From assembly GCF_001686925.1 (NCBI RefSeq), contig NZ_LVEN01000002.1:62001-126000 (forward strand): a stretch of 64,000 nucleotides of DNA, written 5' to 3'. This DNA is from Flavobacterium piscis. Lineage in GTDB: Bacteria; Bacteroidota; Bacteroidia; Flavobacteriales; Flavobacteriaceae. Both the position numbers and the translations under genes were made by a program. Within the stretch, counting starts at the first letter, position 1; each line of letters starts with the position of its first letter. The notes under the pieces were generated by a model. The model worked only from the letters and a program-made list of their open reading frames with translations, was not told where the DNA came from and did not search any database. This document shows, one piece after another, positions 37,995-48,100 of this stretch.

Positions 37995-38405
37995 ATGAAT
38001 TCTATCCGCACCTATATATTACTACTATTTTTAGGACTTTGTTTGCAACAGGCTTACAGTCAGTCTTATCAATTTAAAACTTCAGGATTTAGTGTTTTAG
38101 AAAAGAATGAGAGAGGAAAATGGGGTGAATGGTCCAATCTTGATTTGGTCAATCTATCAGTTGTTCTGGATACCAATAAGCATAGAGTTGTAGTGTATTC
38201 TCAGGAAATACAGCTTTTTAAGATACTTGACTATATCGAACGTGAGGAAAATGATACTGATATTGTTTACTCTTTTATGTGTAAAGATAATGATGGCCGT
38301 GATTGTAAACTTTCTATTATAACCAGAAAGAAACAAGATTATAGAAAGCAATTGTATATTAACTACGACGATCATATTATTGTCTATAATATTTTTAGTG
38401 TTTAG
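37995..38405 (+). CDS. small exported protein of unknown function
   Basis: A 136-residue protein with a signal peptide (about 1-22, LLLFLGLCLQQAYSQ). The mature part alternates short hydrophobic strands with charged turns (KHRVVVYSQEIQLFKIL, DDHIIVYNIFSV), suggesting a small beta-rich domain. I recognise no family. It starts 17 bases after the monooxygenase gene and may be co-transcribed. Confidence 0.7.
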   Translation: MNSIRTYILLLFLGLCLQQAYSQSYQFKTSGFSVLEKNERGKWGEWSNLDLVNLSVVLDTNKHRVVVYSQEIQLFKILDYIEREENDTDIVYSFMCKDNDGRDCKLSIITRKKQDYRKQLYINYDDHIIVYNIFSV

Positions 38406-38571
38406 GTTTTAAAAATAAATTGATATTACCCGTTTTTAGGGTATGACAAATTTCTACAATGCTATAAATTTGATGCTAAATACTTTACTTACATAAAGAT
38501 TCAATGGAATAATCTTTAAAAACATAAATAAAGTATTGTAGAAAAAAAGAAACATTAAAAAAACGAATATT

Positions 38572-38754
38572 ATGATTTGGAGTAATTTATTAATTGGAAT
38601 TTATGTTTTGATTTTAATAGTGAATGGTTATTTCTGGTATAAATACAATAAAAAGGCTTCTGCAGATCAGAAAAAAAAAGAAGGCTGGAATAATTATTAC
38701 TTAATAGGAACGATTTTTATTCTCACTTTATTATTTCAAAAAATGGGTTGGTAA
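38572..38754 (+). CDS. 60-residue membrane protein
   Basis: A small protein with two hydrophobic helices (LLIGIYVLILIVNGYFWY and YYLIGTIFILTLLF) around a Lys-rich loop (KYNKKASADQKKKEG). The topology is a hairpin with the loop inside. Its function is unknown. It is well separated from the neighbours, with an A-rich upstream region and a terminator-like hairpin after it, which supports it being a real gene. Confidence 0.6.
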   Translation: MIWSNLLIGIYVLILIVNGYFWYKYNKKASADQKKKEGWNNYYLIGTIFILTLLFQKMGW

Positions 38755-38783
38755 ATAATAGTCTTAACTATTTAAAAACAATA

Positions 38784-38812
38784 AACCCGATAGATTTCAA
38801 ACCTATCGGGTT
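38784..38812. terminator. hairpin between convergent genes
   Basis: AACCCGATAG (38784-38793) pairs perfectly with CTATCGGGTT (38803-38812). The T-run is weak. It lies between the small membrane protein gene and the DUF4268 gene. Confidence 0.6.
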
Positions 38813-38856
38813 AATATAAAACTTAGCGACTTAGCATCTCAGCATCTTAGAAACTT

Positions 38857-39294
38857 TTAAGAATCAATATCCTTGATAAAGTCATCATACTCCAGGTAAA
38901 ACATCTCCAGCGCATTCATTTTTTCGAAAAAGAAATCAAAAATAGTATCCCAATTATTGCGATTGCTGAAACCTACGCCTTGTATTTCAGTCCAGATTCT
39001 GCTGATGGTTTTTCCGCTTTCTAAAGTATAATTTTTTTCGAAAACGAGATCTTTAATAAATTCCTCTTCCAGAATATTTTTTAAAGCCTCTAACTTTTCA
39101 AAATAAGCATTTCGTTTTTCGTCACTTCTTTGTTCGATATCAATTAAAACCTGTGCTTTTTTATTGTCTACAAAAAACTTAAAAGAGAAATCTTTAATCT
39201 TAGTATCATAAAGCACCCATTTGCGCGGATATTTTTCGGCGAAAGCCACCCAAAATTCTCTTTTTATTCTTTGTGATTCTTCTCTGCTGTACAT
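38857..39294 (-). CDS. DUF4268 family protein
   Basis: A 145-residue cytosolic protein. It matches the DUF4268 domain, with REFWVAFAEKYPRKW, a central VLIDIEQRSDEKRNAYFEKL segment and IWTEIQGVGFSNRNNWD. In other bacteria the domain also occurs at the C-terminus of nuclease-like proteins, but here it stands alone. Function is unknown. Confidence 0.8.
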   Translation of the reverse strand: MYSREESQRIKREFWVAFAEKYPRKWVLYDTKIKDFSFKFFVDNKKAQVLIDIEQRSDEKRNAYFEKLEALKNILEEEFIKDLVFEKNYTLESGKTISRIWTEIQGVGFSNRNNWDTIFDFFFEKMNALEMFYLEYDDFIKDIDS

Positions 39295-39385
39295 TTTTAT
39301 GGCTTTGATTTTAGAAAGCTTGTAGAAACGCCTTTTCTAAACTATATTTATATTTTATTTGAAAATACAAAAATAAACTTTGAAT

Positions 39386-40042
39386 ATGGATTTTCAAGAT
39401 TTTTTGCAATATGTTCCTAATTTAATTCCGATCGAACTACCGGCAGTTGCCTCACATATAAAAATGGCTCCAAAAGAGCGCATAGAAGCTTTGAAAAATT
39501 TGGATTTAAAAATAGAAAATCCAAGAATTGCTGCTGTAATGCTGTTGTTTTATCCAAAAAATAACGAAACCCATTTAGTGCTAATTGTTCGAAATGCTTA
39601 TAATGGAGTTCATTCTTCGCAAATTGCTTTCCCGGGTGGGAAATACGAAACAACCGATGCAGATTATGAGGAAACAGCGCTTAGAGAAACTCATGAAGAA
39701 GTAGGTGTTCCTCCTGAAAAAATTGAAATAGTAAAGCATTTTACCCCAATGTATATTCCGCCGAGTAATTTTTTAGTGCATCCGTTTTTAGGAATTGCCA
39801 GAGAAGAACTTATGTTTTTTCCTGATAGTAGAGAAGTGGCAGCCATTATAGAATTGCCGTTATCTGTTTTTTTAAACGATGAAATTATTGTCGAAGCCAC
39901 ATTGTCAACTTCTTATGCTAATAATATTTTAGTTCCGGCATTTGATATCCAAAATCATATTGTTTGGGGAGCAACTGCTATGATTTTAAGTGAATTGAGA
40001 GATGTTCTGAAAATTGCTTTTGAAGAAAAATTGGAAAAATAG
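39386..40042 (+). CDS. NUDIX hydrolase, CoA pyrophosphatase type
   Basis: A 218-residue hydrolase with a complete NUDIX box, GGKYETTDADYEETALRETH followed by EEVG, which binds the metal for pyrophosphate cleavage. The preceding SSQIAFPGG stretch is characteristic of CoA pyrophosphatases (NudL type), which cut CoA to 3',5'-ADP and phosphopantetheine. ATG 39386 is preferred over a TTG two codons upstream. The substrate is inferred from this subfamily signature. Confidence 0.88.
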   Translation: MDFQDFLQYVPNLIPIELPAVASHIKMAPKERIEALKNLDLKIENPRIAAVMLLFYPKNNETHLVLIVRNAYNGVHSSQIAFPGGKYETTDADYEETALRETHEEVGVPPEKIEIVKHFTPMYIPPSNFLVHPFLGIAREELMFFPDSREVAAIIELPLSVFLNDEIIVEATLSTSYANNILVPAFDIQNHIVWGATAMILSELRDVLKIAFEEKLEK

Positions 40043-40123
40043 AAAATTAACAATTTGATATTCATTATAATAACAATTTATTTCCGAAATTGCGTTATAG
40101 TATTGCTAAAAGAATAATTTTTG

Positions 40124-40131
40124 TATGTTTG
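40124..40131 (+). promoter_or_regulatory. -7 box of the acyltransferase promoter
   Basis: TATGTTTG matches TAnnTTTG, with a TTG 18-20 bases upstream as a possible -33. The ATG follows at 40163. Confidence 0.5.
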
Positions 40132-40162
40132 CGTTCTAACATAAAAAATACAATAAACAGCT

Positions 40163-40993
40163 ATGCGATTGTTTAAACGAAATCCTTTCGGACATATATT
40201 ATTCATCAAGAAATGGTTAATCCGTATTTTGGGCACCATGACTCATAGAAGATATAGGGGGTTTAATGATTTACAGATTGAAGGATCTGAAATCATTAAA
40301 ACACTTCCGGATACAAATGTTTTGTTTATATCCAATCACCAAACTTATTTTGCCGATGTTGTCGCGATGTTTCATGTGTTTAACGCAAGTTTAAGCGGAC
40401 GTCAGGATACTATTAAGAACATTGGTTATCTGTGGCAGCCCAAGATGAATATTTACTATGTGGCAGCAAAAGAAACGATGCAAGCAGGTTTATTACCAAG
40501 AATTTTAGCTTATGTGGGCGCTATTACGGTCGAAAGAACCTGGCGAGCAAAAGGTGTTGACGTAACTGAAAAACGTGAAGTTAACCCAAACGATACTGAA
40601 AATATTAGAATTGCGCTCGAAGATGGCTGGGTAATTACGTTTCCGCAAGGAACTACAAAGTCTTTTAAACCCGTTCGTAAAGGAACAGCGCATATCATCA
40701 AACAACATAAACCTATTGTAATTCCTATTGTTATCGATGGTTTCCGTCGTTCATTTGATAAAAAAGGATTACGAATGAAGAAAAAAGGAATTCTGCAATC
40801 TTTTATTATCAAAGAACCTCTTGATATTGATTATGAAAACGATACTATCGAAGAAATCGTAGAAAAAGTAGAATACGCTATAGAGCAGCATCCGTCATTT
40901 TTAAAAGTAATTCCAGCCGAGGAAATCAAGGTAGAAGAAGAACTTAACGAAATGAGAAGGTGGAGTTATAAAGCTTCAGAAAGTGAACATTAA
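40163..40993 (+). CDS. PlsC-type acyltransferase
   Basis: A 276-residue membrane-associated 1-acylglycerol-3-phosphate acyltransferase-family protein of phospholipid synthesis. The acyltransferase motif NHxxxxD is present as SNHQTYFADVVAMF, and the substrate-binding block as FPQGTTKSFKPVRKGTAHI followed by PIVIPIVIDGF. The basic N-terminus and moderate hydrophobicity fit a peripheral inner-membrane enzyme. Acyl specificity cannot be read; members of this clade may also act on other lysolipids. Confidence 0.88.
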   Translation: MRLFKRNPFGHILFIKKWLIRILGTMTHRRYRGFNDLQIEGSEIIKTLPDTNVLFISNHQTYFADVVAMFHVFNASLSGRQDTIKNIGYLWQPKMNIYYVAAKETMQAGLLPRILAYVGAITVERTWRAKGVDVTEKREVNPNDTENIRIALEDGWVITFPQGTTKSFKPVRKGTAHIIKQHKPIVIPIVIDGFRRSFDKKGLRMKKKGILQSFIIKEPLDIDYENDTIEEIVEKVEYAIEQHPSFLKVIPAEEIKVEEELNEMRRWSYKASESEH

Positions 40994-41082
40994 AAAAAAG
41001 TTTCAAGTTTCAAGTTTTAAAAAAAAAACTTAGAACCTTAGTGTCAGAATCTTAGCAACTTATAAAACCTTTATCCCTTTTA

Positions 41083-41715
41083 TTAAAAATCAATTTTCTT
41101 CAACTCTTTATAGTTAGCATATAATTTGCGCAATAATGTTCCGTAAATTAATCTGTAAATACACCAGAATATACCCAATAAGCCTAAGATTATCAAAATT
41201 AAAATTCCCACAGTAAAGAACATTGCTTTTCCGTCTGCGGCTAATTTTTCTCTTAAAAATTCCATATCAGGATTGTAAACAAAGGTGATGAAATAACTGA
41301 AGATACATATGACAACAAGCATTCCTAAGTTGTACCATACGTAATACTGAACTGTCTTTCGGGTTCTTAGAATAGCACTCATTAGTGTTTTTGTAGCGAC
41401 AGTTGTTGAAATTGTTTTGTAATTTTTATAAAAATTAATCACAAAAAAAAGTACAACTACATAATTGAAATACGTTAAAATGTCAAGGGCTAATACAATT
41501 TCGGGATGATTCATTTTTCGTAACAAATCATCAGTATTAATAAATAAATTAGAGAAGGTCCAAAATGAAAACTCCAAAATGCTGATAACCAAAATCCACT
41601 TCACGGTAGAAGAAGATTGTTTATGAATCATTTTGTAGATCTCTTTTTCAGAAATTTGTAGAAAAGAATCCGAGTTCTTTTTCCAGTCTTTTTTTAATAA
41701 ATCCAGTTCTTTCAT
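41083..41715 (-). CDS. four-helix membrane protein paired with a sigma factor
   Basis: A 210-residue protein with a cytosolic start (LDLLKKDWKKNSDSFLQISE) and about four membrane helices, including VKWILVISILEFSFWTF, YNLGMLVVICIFSYFITF and VGILILIILGLLGIFWCIY. It starts 8 bases after the sigma gene's stop and is almost certainly co-transcribed. An anti-sigma role is likely from context, but it lacks the FecR and zinc-finger motifs of known anti-sigma families. No enzyme motif is visible. Confidence 0.75.
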   Translation of the reverse strand: MKELDLLKKDWKKNSDSFLQISEKEIYKMIHKQSSSTVKWILVISILEFSFWTFSNLFINTDDLLRKMNHPEIVLALDILTYFNYVVVLFFVINFYKNYKTISTTVATKTLMSAILRTRKTVQYYVWYNLGMLVVICIFSYFITFVYNPDMEFLREKLAADGKAMFFTVGILILIILGLLGIFWCIYRLIYGTLLRKLYANYKELKKIDF

Positions 41716-41723
41716 AATAATTT

Positions 41724-42218
41724 TTAAGGATTTAGTATTTTTTTAAGTTTCCCTTTAATTCTGTTCATTTTCACACGTGCATTCACTTCGCTGATTCCGA
41801 GAGTTTCGGCTATTTCCTGATAATCTTTGTCTTCTAAATACATAAAAACTAATGCTTTCTCGATGTCATTAAGCTGATATACAGCTTTGTACATCAGTTT
41901 AATCTGCTCTTCTTCTTCATAATTGTAATCAACATCTTTTATAAAATGCTGATGACTTTCATACTCTACGGTTGATATGGTTCGTTTGGTTTTCCTATAT
42001 AAGGTAATGGCGGTATTTAAGGCAACGCGATACGTCCAGGTCGAAAATTTACTATCGCCCCTAAATTTTGGATAAGCTTTCCATAACTGAATGGTGATTT
42101 CCTGAAACAAGTCTTTGTGAGCATCTTCGCCGGCAGTATATAATCTACAAATCTTGTGGATTATATTCTGATTTGCCTGCAATTGCGCAACAAATGACTG
42201 TTCTAGATTTTCGCTCAT
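41724..42218 (-). CDS. ECF-type RNA polymerase sigma factor
   Basis: A 164-residue sigma-70-family regulator. Region 2 is seen in LFQEITIQLWKAYPKFRG followed by FSTWTYRVALNTAITLYRK. Region 4, with its helix-turn-helix, is in ALVFMYLEDKDYQEIAETLG followed by VKMNRIKGKLKK. It lacks regions 1 and 3, as ECF factors do. The membrane partner gene follows on the same strand. It diverges from the plug-less receptor gene, so it may control that unit; the 142-base gap contains no motif I can assign to it. Confidence 0.93.
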   Translation of the reverse strand: MSENLEQSFVAQLQANQNIIHKICRLYTAGEDAHKDLFQEITIQLWKAYPKFRGDSKFSTWTYRVALNTAITLYRKTKRTISTVEYESHQHFIKDVDYNYEEEEQIKLMYKAVYQLNDIEKALVFMYLEDKDYQEIAETLGISEVNARVKMNRIKGKLKKILNP

Positions 42219-42360
42219 ATTTTATTAGTAGTATTGCAACCGTTTTTGTTACAGTTTTAAAATTAAAAAAAATATTATAAATAAAAAATTAGTATTAATC
42301 TTAATATTTTTTTTGAGCCAATTCCAACCTTTTACAAAAAATGATACTCTATATATAAAA

Positions 42361-45131
42361 ATGCCAAATATGAAAAATTTTTTACTCTTACTTTTTATAT
42401 CAACTGTTGGTTTTTCGCAAACTATTTATAGAGGCAATGTAAGCGAGAACGGAGAGCCAATTCCAGGAGTTTCTGTTTGCGTAGTAAATACGTCAAGATG
42501 TACAGCGACAGACTGGGATGGAAATTATGCTATCGAAGTTAGAACAGGAGATCAATTGCGTATCTCTTTTATAGGAATGAAAACCAAAATAATAAAAATT
42601 ACCAACACTACTTTGCTGGATAATGACAATAGAGTACAACCTATCATAAGTGAGGATTATATCAATAAATTAGAGAAACACGATGATGTCGTACCCAGCA
42701 AATCAACCGGAAATTATGATTTTGATTTGCAGTATAATATTGAAAATTATGATTTAATGAAAAAGCCCGGGATAATACTGGTTTATACCATTTAAAAAGT
42801 AAAGCTGCATATTATAAATTGGCATTTGAAGTCAATCATGATTTTGTTTTTTCGACACCAATTCGTTTGCCAAAATATCAAACAAACTACGCTCAGGGCA
42901 GAAGCCAAAATGGAGCTTTAACTTATCAGTCTCCGGAGACGAATGAAATTTTTAGCTGGGGCCCAAATGTTACTTCTTTATCCTATTCCGACAATCCTTC
43001 TGAATATTATCCGCAGGGAAATATTGTCAATAAAAGTTCCGGCAACGGAAATTCGGTGCAGACTTACAACCCGAATGACTTTTTTCAAAACACTCAGGAC
43101 AATAAATTGTCTTTTAATACTCAAATTGAAACTCCAAAAGGAAATTCGCTAAAAATCAATTTTGGTTATAAAACAGGAAATATTGTCATTCCATCAAGTC
43201 GAAATAACGAAATTACAACTTCATTAAAATATTTTAGAAACGTTTCGAGAAACGGAAAAATTGATGCCCTTTTATCTTATAACGATTATGAAAACAATCT
43301 GTCGAATGCTAATTTTGGTGTCAATAAAATCATTTTTGCCAATGCGATAACGCCAGTTCATTTTGATAATCAATTGGCTTCAACTCTGTCAAATGGTTTA
43401 CAGAGAAGCTATTCTGCCAATGAAAATAACCCGTATTATTTGATGCAGCATAATTTAGATAAAAATAAAAGCAAAACCCTCTCATTCAATTTAAATCATA
43501 TTTATTCGGGTGGTAATGATTATAATACTGTGAATGCCAATTTTCAATCATCAGAAATTCGCAATACAAATGGTCAGGGTTTTTATTTTGCAGGAATCAA
43601 TGCTCCTAATTTCGACAAGAGATTTGAAGGTTTTAAAACTCTTTCGGTTTCTGATCTTTACAAACACAATTTTGGGTATCAGAGGTTTATTGAATCCAAA
43701 ATCGATTTTAGATTCCAGCAAAGAGATCTGGAACGTACCTATTTTTCAGGATTTGCTTTGCCGGCAGATTTTCCGGATAATAGTGCCTCGCAAACCAGTC
43801 TTGATGTACTACAGAAAAGATTTGAAATGTTTTACAGTTTAAATGGTTCTTATGTTTTTCAACATTTTCCGGGTCGTTATGATGAAGTTGTTCTTAAAGC
43901 CAACACCAATTTAAATTATTCATCAACCGTAAAAAATGATTTTCTGTTTAATTATTTCGCTTCCGCAGAAGTGAGAAAAATATTTGATACACCTATTTTC
44001 TTTACGATCAGTTATGGTTTGACCCAGACAGAGCCTTCATTACAAAATAATAATCTAAATTTTAATTCTTTACAATATCAGACTAGTCAATTTAATCAGC
44101 TTAAAAATAATTTGGAACTTCTTACTCCCAATAATGCAATTGCTACAAAAGAGGGCATTACAAATCTGCTAGTGATGTATCGATTTAATTACATGTGGAA
44201 TATCAATTTGAATTATTATTTTAAAAAAGTCCAAAATTTATACACACCTCTTTTTAATGCAAATGCTGTTGTTTGGTCTCCGGATGTAAATTACAAACAA
44301 AACGGATTTGAATTTGAAATCGAAAAAATGAGATACGGTAACCGACATTTTGATTATAGCTTTAATTTGAATTTTACTTATTATAAAAATGAGGTAACGA
44401 GCCTTAATAATAATCAAACCCGACTTCCGTTTGCAGGTTTTGCCGATGTGAACAAAAATTATATTGTGGGCCAGCCGCTGGGCGTTATTGTTGGAAATGG
44501 TTATTTAAGAGATCAAAATCAAAATGTAATTATTGATAATGACGGTTTTCCGATGGTAGATCCTCAACAGAAAATTTTAGGAGATCCAAATCCTGATTTT
44601 GTGGTTGGTTTTTATAATACTTTTAAATATCAAGATTTTAGTTTAAGTCTTTCTTTCGACTGGAGTCAGGGTGGACAACTCTGGAACGGAACCCAGCAAA
44701 CTTTAAATTATTATGGAAAATCGGCCCTGACCGAAGAGCAAAGAAATGTAACCAATTATGTTTTTAATGGCGTTACACCATCAGGCTCTGCCAATACGAA
44801 ACCCGTTTCATTTTACGACAGTAATCTTCCGGTAGAGCAAAATCGTTGGGTGCGTTATGGAGTTGCGGGCGTTACAGAAGATGCGATTGAAGATGCCAGT
44901 TATTTTAGATTGAATTCAATCAACTTAGCGTATTCAAGTCCGAACGGAATTTTTAGAGATAAGCTAAAATTTACCATTGGTATTTTTATGAATAATGCCT
45001 TTGTCGTGACAAAAAGCAAGTCGGCTTTTGGTAATAATTCAATGTTTAATTCTACAGATACCGCAGGATTAGATTATTTCAATTCGCCAATGATGAAAAG
45101 CTTTGGTTCTTCCTTAACCATAAAATTTTAA
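42361..45131 (+). pseudogene. SusC-like outer-membrane barrel without plug domain (one-base frameshift)
   Basis: Read across one frameshift this encodes about 923 residues. The first part has a signal peptide (KNFLLLLFISTVGFSQ) and a carboxypeptidase-regulatory-like domain (GEPIPGVSVCVVN, DWDGNYAIEV). The frame stops at 42795. Adding one A to the A5 run at 42760-42764 joins it to an open frame (KKARDNTGLYHLKSKAAYYK) that runs to 45131. This second part is a SusC-type barrel (NYIVGQPLGVIVGNGYLRDQ, GDPNPDFVVGFYNTF, SFDWSQGGQLWNGT). No plug motif occurs between the two parts; the plug lies in the next gene, one base after the stop. The start could also be ATG 42370. Sequencing error and a real mutation cannot be distinguished here. 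Confidence 0.8.
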
Positions 45132-45132
45132 G

Positions 45133-48100
45133 ATGATGAAAAAGATACTCTATATATTGTTTTTACTAGTAGTTAAAACTGCTGTTGCCCAAAATTTCGA
45201 AGCAGACTGGAATACGGTTTACCAAAGTTCAGTTACAGAAAAGGTTTATTTACAGCTTAATAACGTTTTGTACACGCCTGGAGAAACTGTTTTTTTTAAA
45301 GCTTTTGTAACCGAAAGCGATAACAAGCCAAGTGCATTGAGTGATTATTTGTACGTTGATCTTTTTCAGGGTAATAAAAAATTGATCAGTCAATTTTATG
45401 TTATTGAAAACGGAAGTGTGGCTGGTTCTTATACCCTTCCTGCCGATGGAATTTCTGGTTTGTATACGATAAAAGCCTATACTAAAATTCAAAATGCACT
45501 TTCTGAAAACATTTTTACGAAGACCTTTTTTGTGCAAAAAGTAGTTGCTCCAAGAATTTTGATGACTTTGGATTTTAAGAAAAAAGCATACGGAAAAGGA
45601 GAAGTTTGCCAGGCAGATTTCGAACTTAAAAATCTGGAAAATCTACCTATTAGAAATTATGCTTTTAAATATGATGTTTTTATAGCCGGAAAAAAAATAG
45701 ATTCTCTTCAGGCCAAAACTGATGATTTTGGAAAAGCCATTATTCAATTTAAACTTCCTGAAAATTTAACTTCAAACGACGGAATTTTGAATGTACTGCT
45801 GGATTATGATAATGTCAAAGAATCGGTAACGCGTTCGATTCCGATTAATTTGAATTTTATTGACTTGCAATTTTTACCCGAAAGTGGCAATTTAGTTTTG
45901 AATGAAGCATCTTCTTTATTTTTTATCGCTAAAAATGAATTTGGTTTTCCGATGGATATTGCCGGTTATATTGAAGATGAAAAAGGAAATAAAATGACCG
46001 ATTTTAAAAGCATTCACGACGGAATGGGGAATGTGATGCTGAAATCTGAAGAAAATAAAAACTATTTTGCAGTTGTCACTTCTCCTTTTGCATCCAAAGA
46101 AAAAATTGCGCTGCCAAAAGCCGAGCAAAATGTTTTTGTTATCAATGCGAAAAAGAATCCTGAAAAACTTGCATTACAAATCTATGCTCCATTAGCAATT
46201 GACGCGAATATTCTGGTTCGAAATACAGCAAAAATTCATCAAAAAATCAATTTAAATTTAAAACAAGGCTGGAATTCATTAGATATTAATACAAAAAACT
46301 TTCCTGTTGGAATTCACTCATTTTCGTTAGTGGTTGAAAATAAAATTGTAGCAGAAAGACTCGTTTTCCTGAACTGTCAGGATGGATTGAAAATCGAAAT
46401 TAAAACTGATAAAGAAACCTATTTGCCAAGAGAAAAAGTAAAAGTTTCGATCGTCACAAAAGATAAAAACAATGCTCCAATTCCGTCAAATCTTTCTGTT
46501 TCAGTATTAGATTCAAAATTGCTTACTTATATCGATGATAAACAGGATAATATTTTATCGTGGCTTTTTCTTGGTTTTGAACTAAAAGGCAAAATATTCG
46601 AACCAAGATTTTATTTTGATGATAATAAGAAAATTGAAAATAGAGAAGAAGCTATCGATTTGCTTTTAAACACGCATGGCTGGAGAAAATACGATCAAAA
46701 GAATCTTCAAAAATTAATCTCGGAATTTAAAAATAATAGACCCGAAAAAACGCCTGTAATCGAAGGTTTTATAACCAGTTATGAAAATAAGGGTTTTGCT
46801 AAAAAAGTATTGCTTTTTACAGATAACGGAAAAGTGTATGAAACAAAAAGCAATTCAAGCGGTTATTTTAAGTTTAATAAAATTCCTTTTTCAAATTTAG
46901 CATGTGTGGTTGTAGAGAGTAGAAAATCAGCAAAATATAAGATAACACATTCGTTTTCTGGTCTGGCTGATTTTATTAAAATGAAAGACACACTTTCAAA
47001 TACAACGACCTTAAATATCGATTACAAACCTGTAGAAAAAAGAGAAACTCTCGCTGAAAATGGTCAGGTAAGAGGAAACTCAGTTTCATTAGATTCAGAT
47101 TCTGCTGCATTATCAGAAGTAATCGTAATGGGGTATGGTACAACCACCAGGAAAATGGTTTCAGGATCAATTACCTATCTAACTTCGAGAGATCTTACCA
47201 ATAGTTCGTTAAGTGGAAGAGTAGCGGGGATTCAGATAACAGAATCTTCGGGACAGGCGGGTGCATCAGATAAAATTATCATTAGAGGCATGAGTTCAAT
47301 TTACGGCAGCAGAGCAGGATCGCAACCCTTAATTGTTGTTGACGGAATTCCGTATGCCAACAATGAGAATTCATCTGTTTTTGGTAATTTATCAGTCAAT
47401 TCAATCGAATCGATTGTGTTTTTAAAAGATGCCTCAGCAACCGCAATTTATGGCTCAAGCGGTGCCTATGGTGTAATTGTAGTCACTACCAAAAACAAAT
47501 TATTGCAAGGCAATACGCTTTTAGGAGCCCGCTATCATTATTCTTTTGAGTATATAAATAAGCTTGGTAAAAATATACTAAATGTAGCCGAAAGTTTTTA
47601 TGCTCCAAAATACAAATCGACAATTGTAGAAGAAAAAACGGATTTTAGAAGTTGTATTTACTGGAATGCCATTGTTCAAACCGACAATAGAGGACAAGCT
47701 GATTTTGAATTTTATACTTCTGATGATAATACCTCTTTCAAAATTATGGCGGAAGGAACTTCTTATAAAGGAGATCTGGGGAAATCTGAAGCTTCATTTG
47801 CTGTGAAAGAATTAATTCAGAGCGATGTGAAAATTCCTCTTTTTGCCTCAGAGCAGGATGTGATTTTGTTGCCTCTTTGGCTAAAAAATAATTCAGGTAA
47901 GAACATAAAGTTAGAATACAAAGTTGATTTTCCAAAAAATAAAAATGAGATTTCAGAAAGTGCGTTTATTGAGCTAAAACCAAATGAATCTAAAACCGTT
48001 AATATAAAATTAATTGCAGAGAAAGTCGGTAAAAATCTTCCTTTGGAAATTACTTTAAGTGGAGAAAATTATACAACCAAAATCAAAAAAATAATTGACA

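Noticed and set aside
42819..45131. Separate TonB-receptor gene starting at TTG 42819
   Set aside because: The upstream residues in this frame, without a start codon, continue the family sequence (KKARDNTGLYHLKSK). One A inserted in a run joins it to the gene before. It is the rest of a frameshifted gene.
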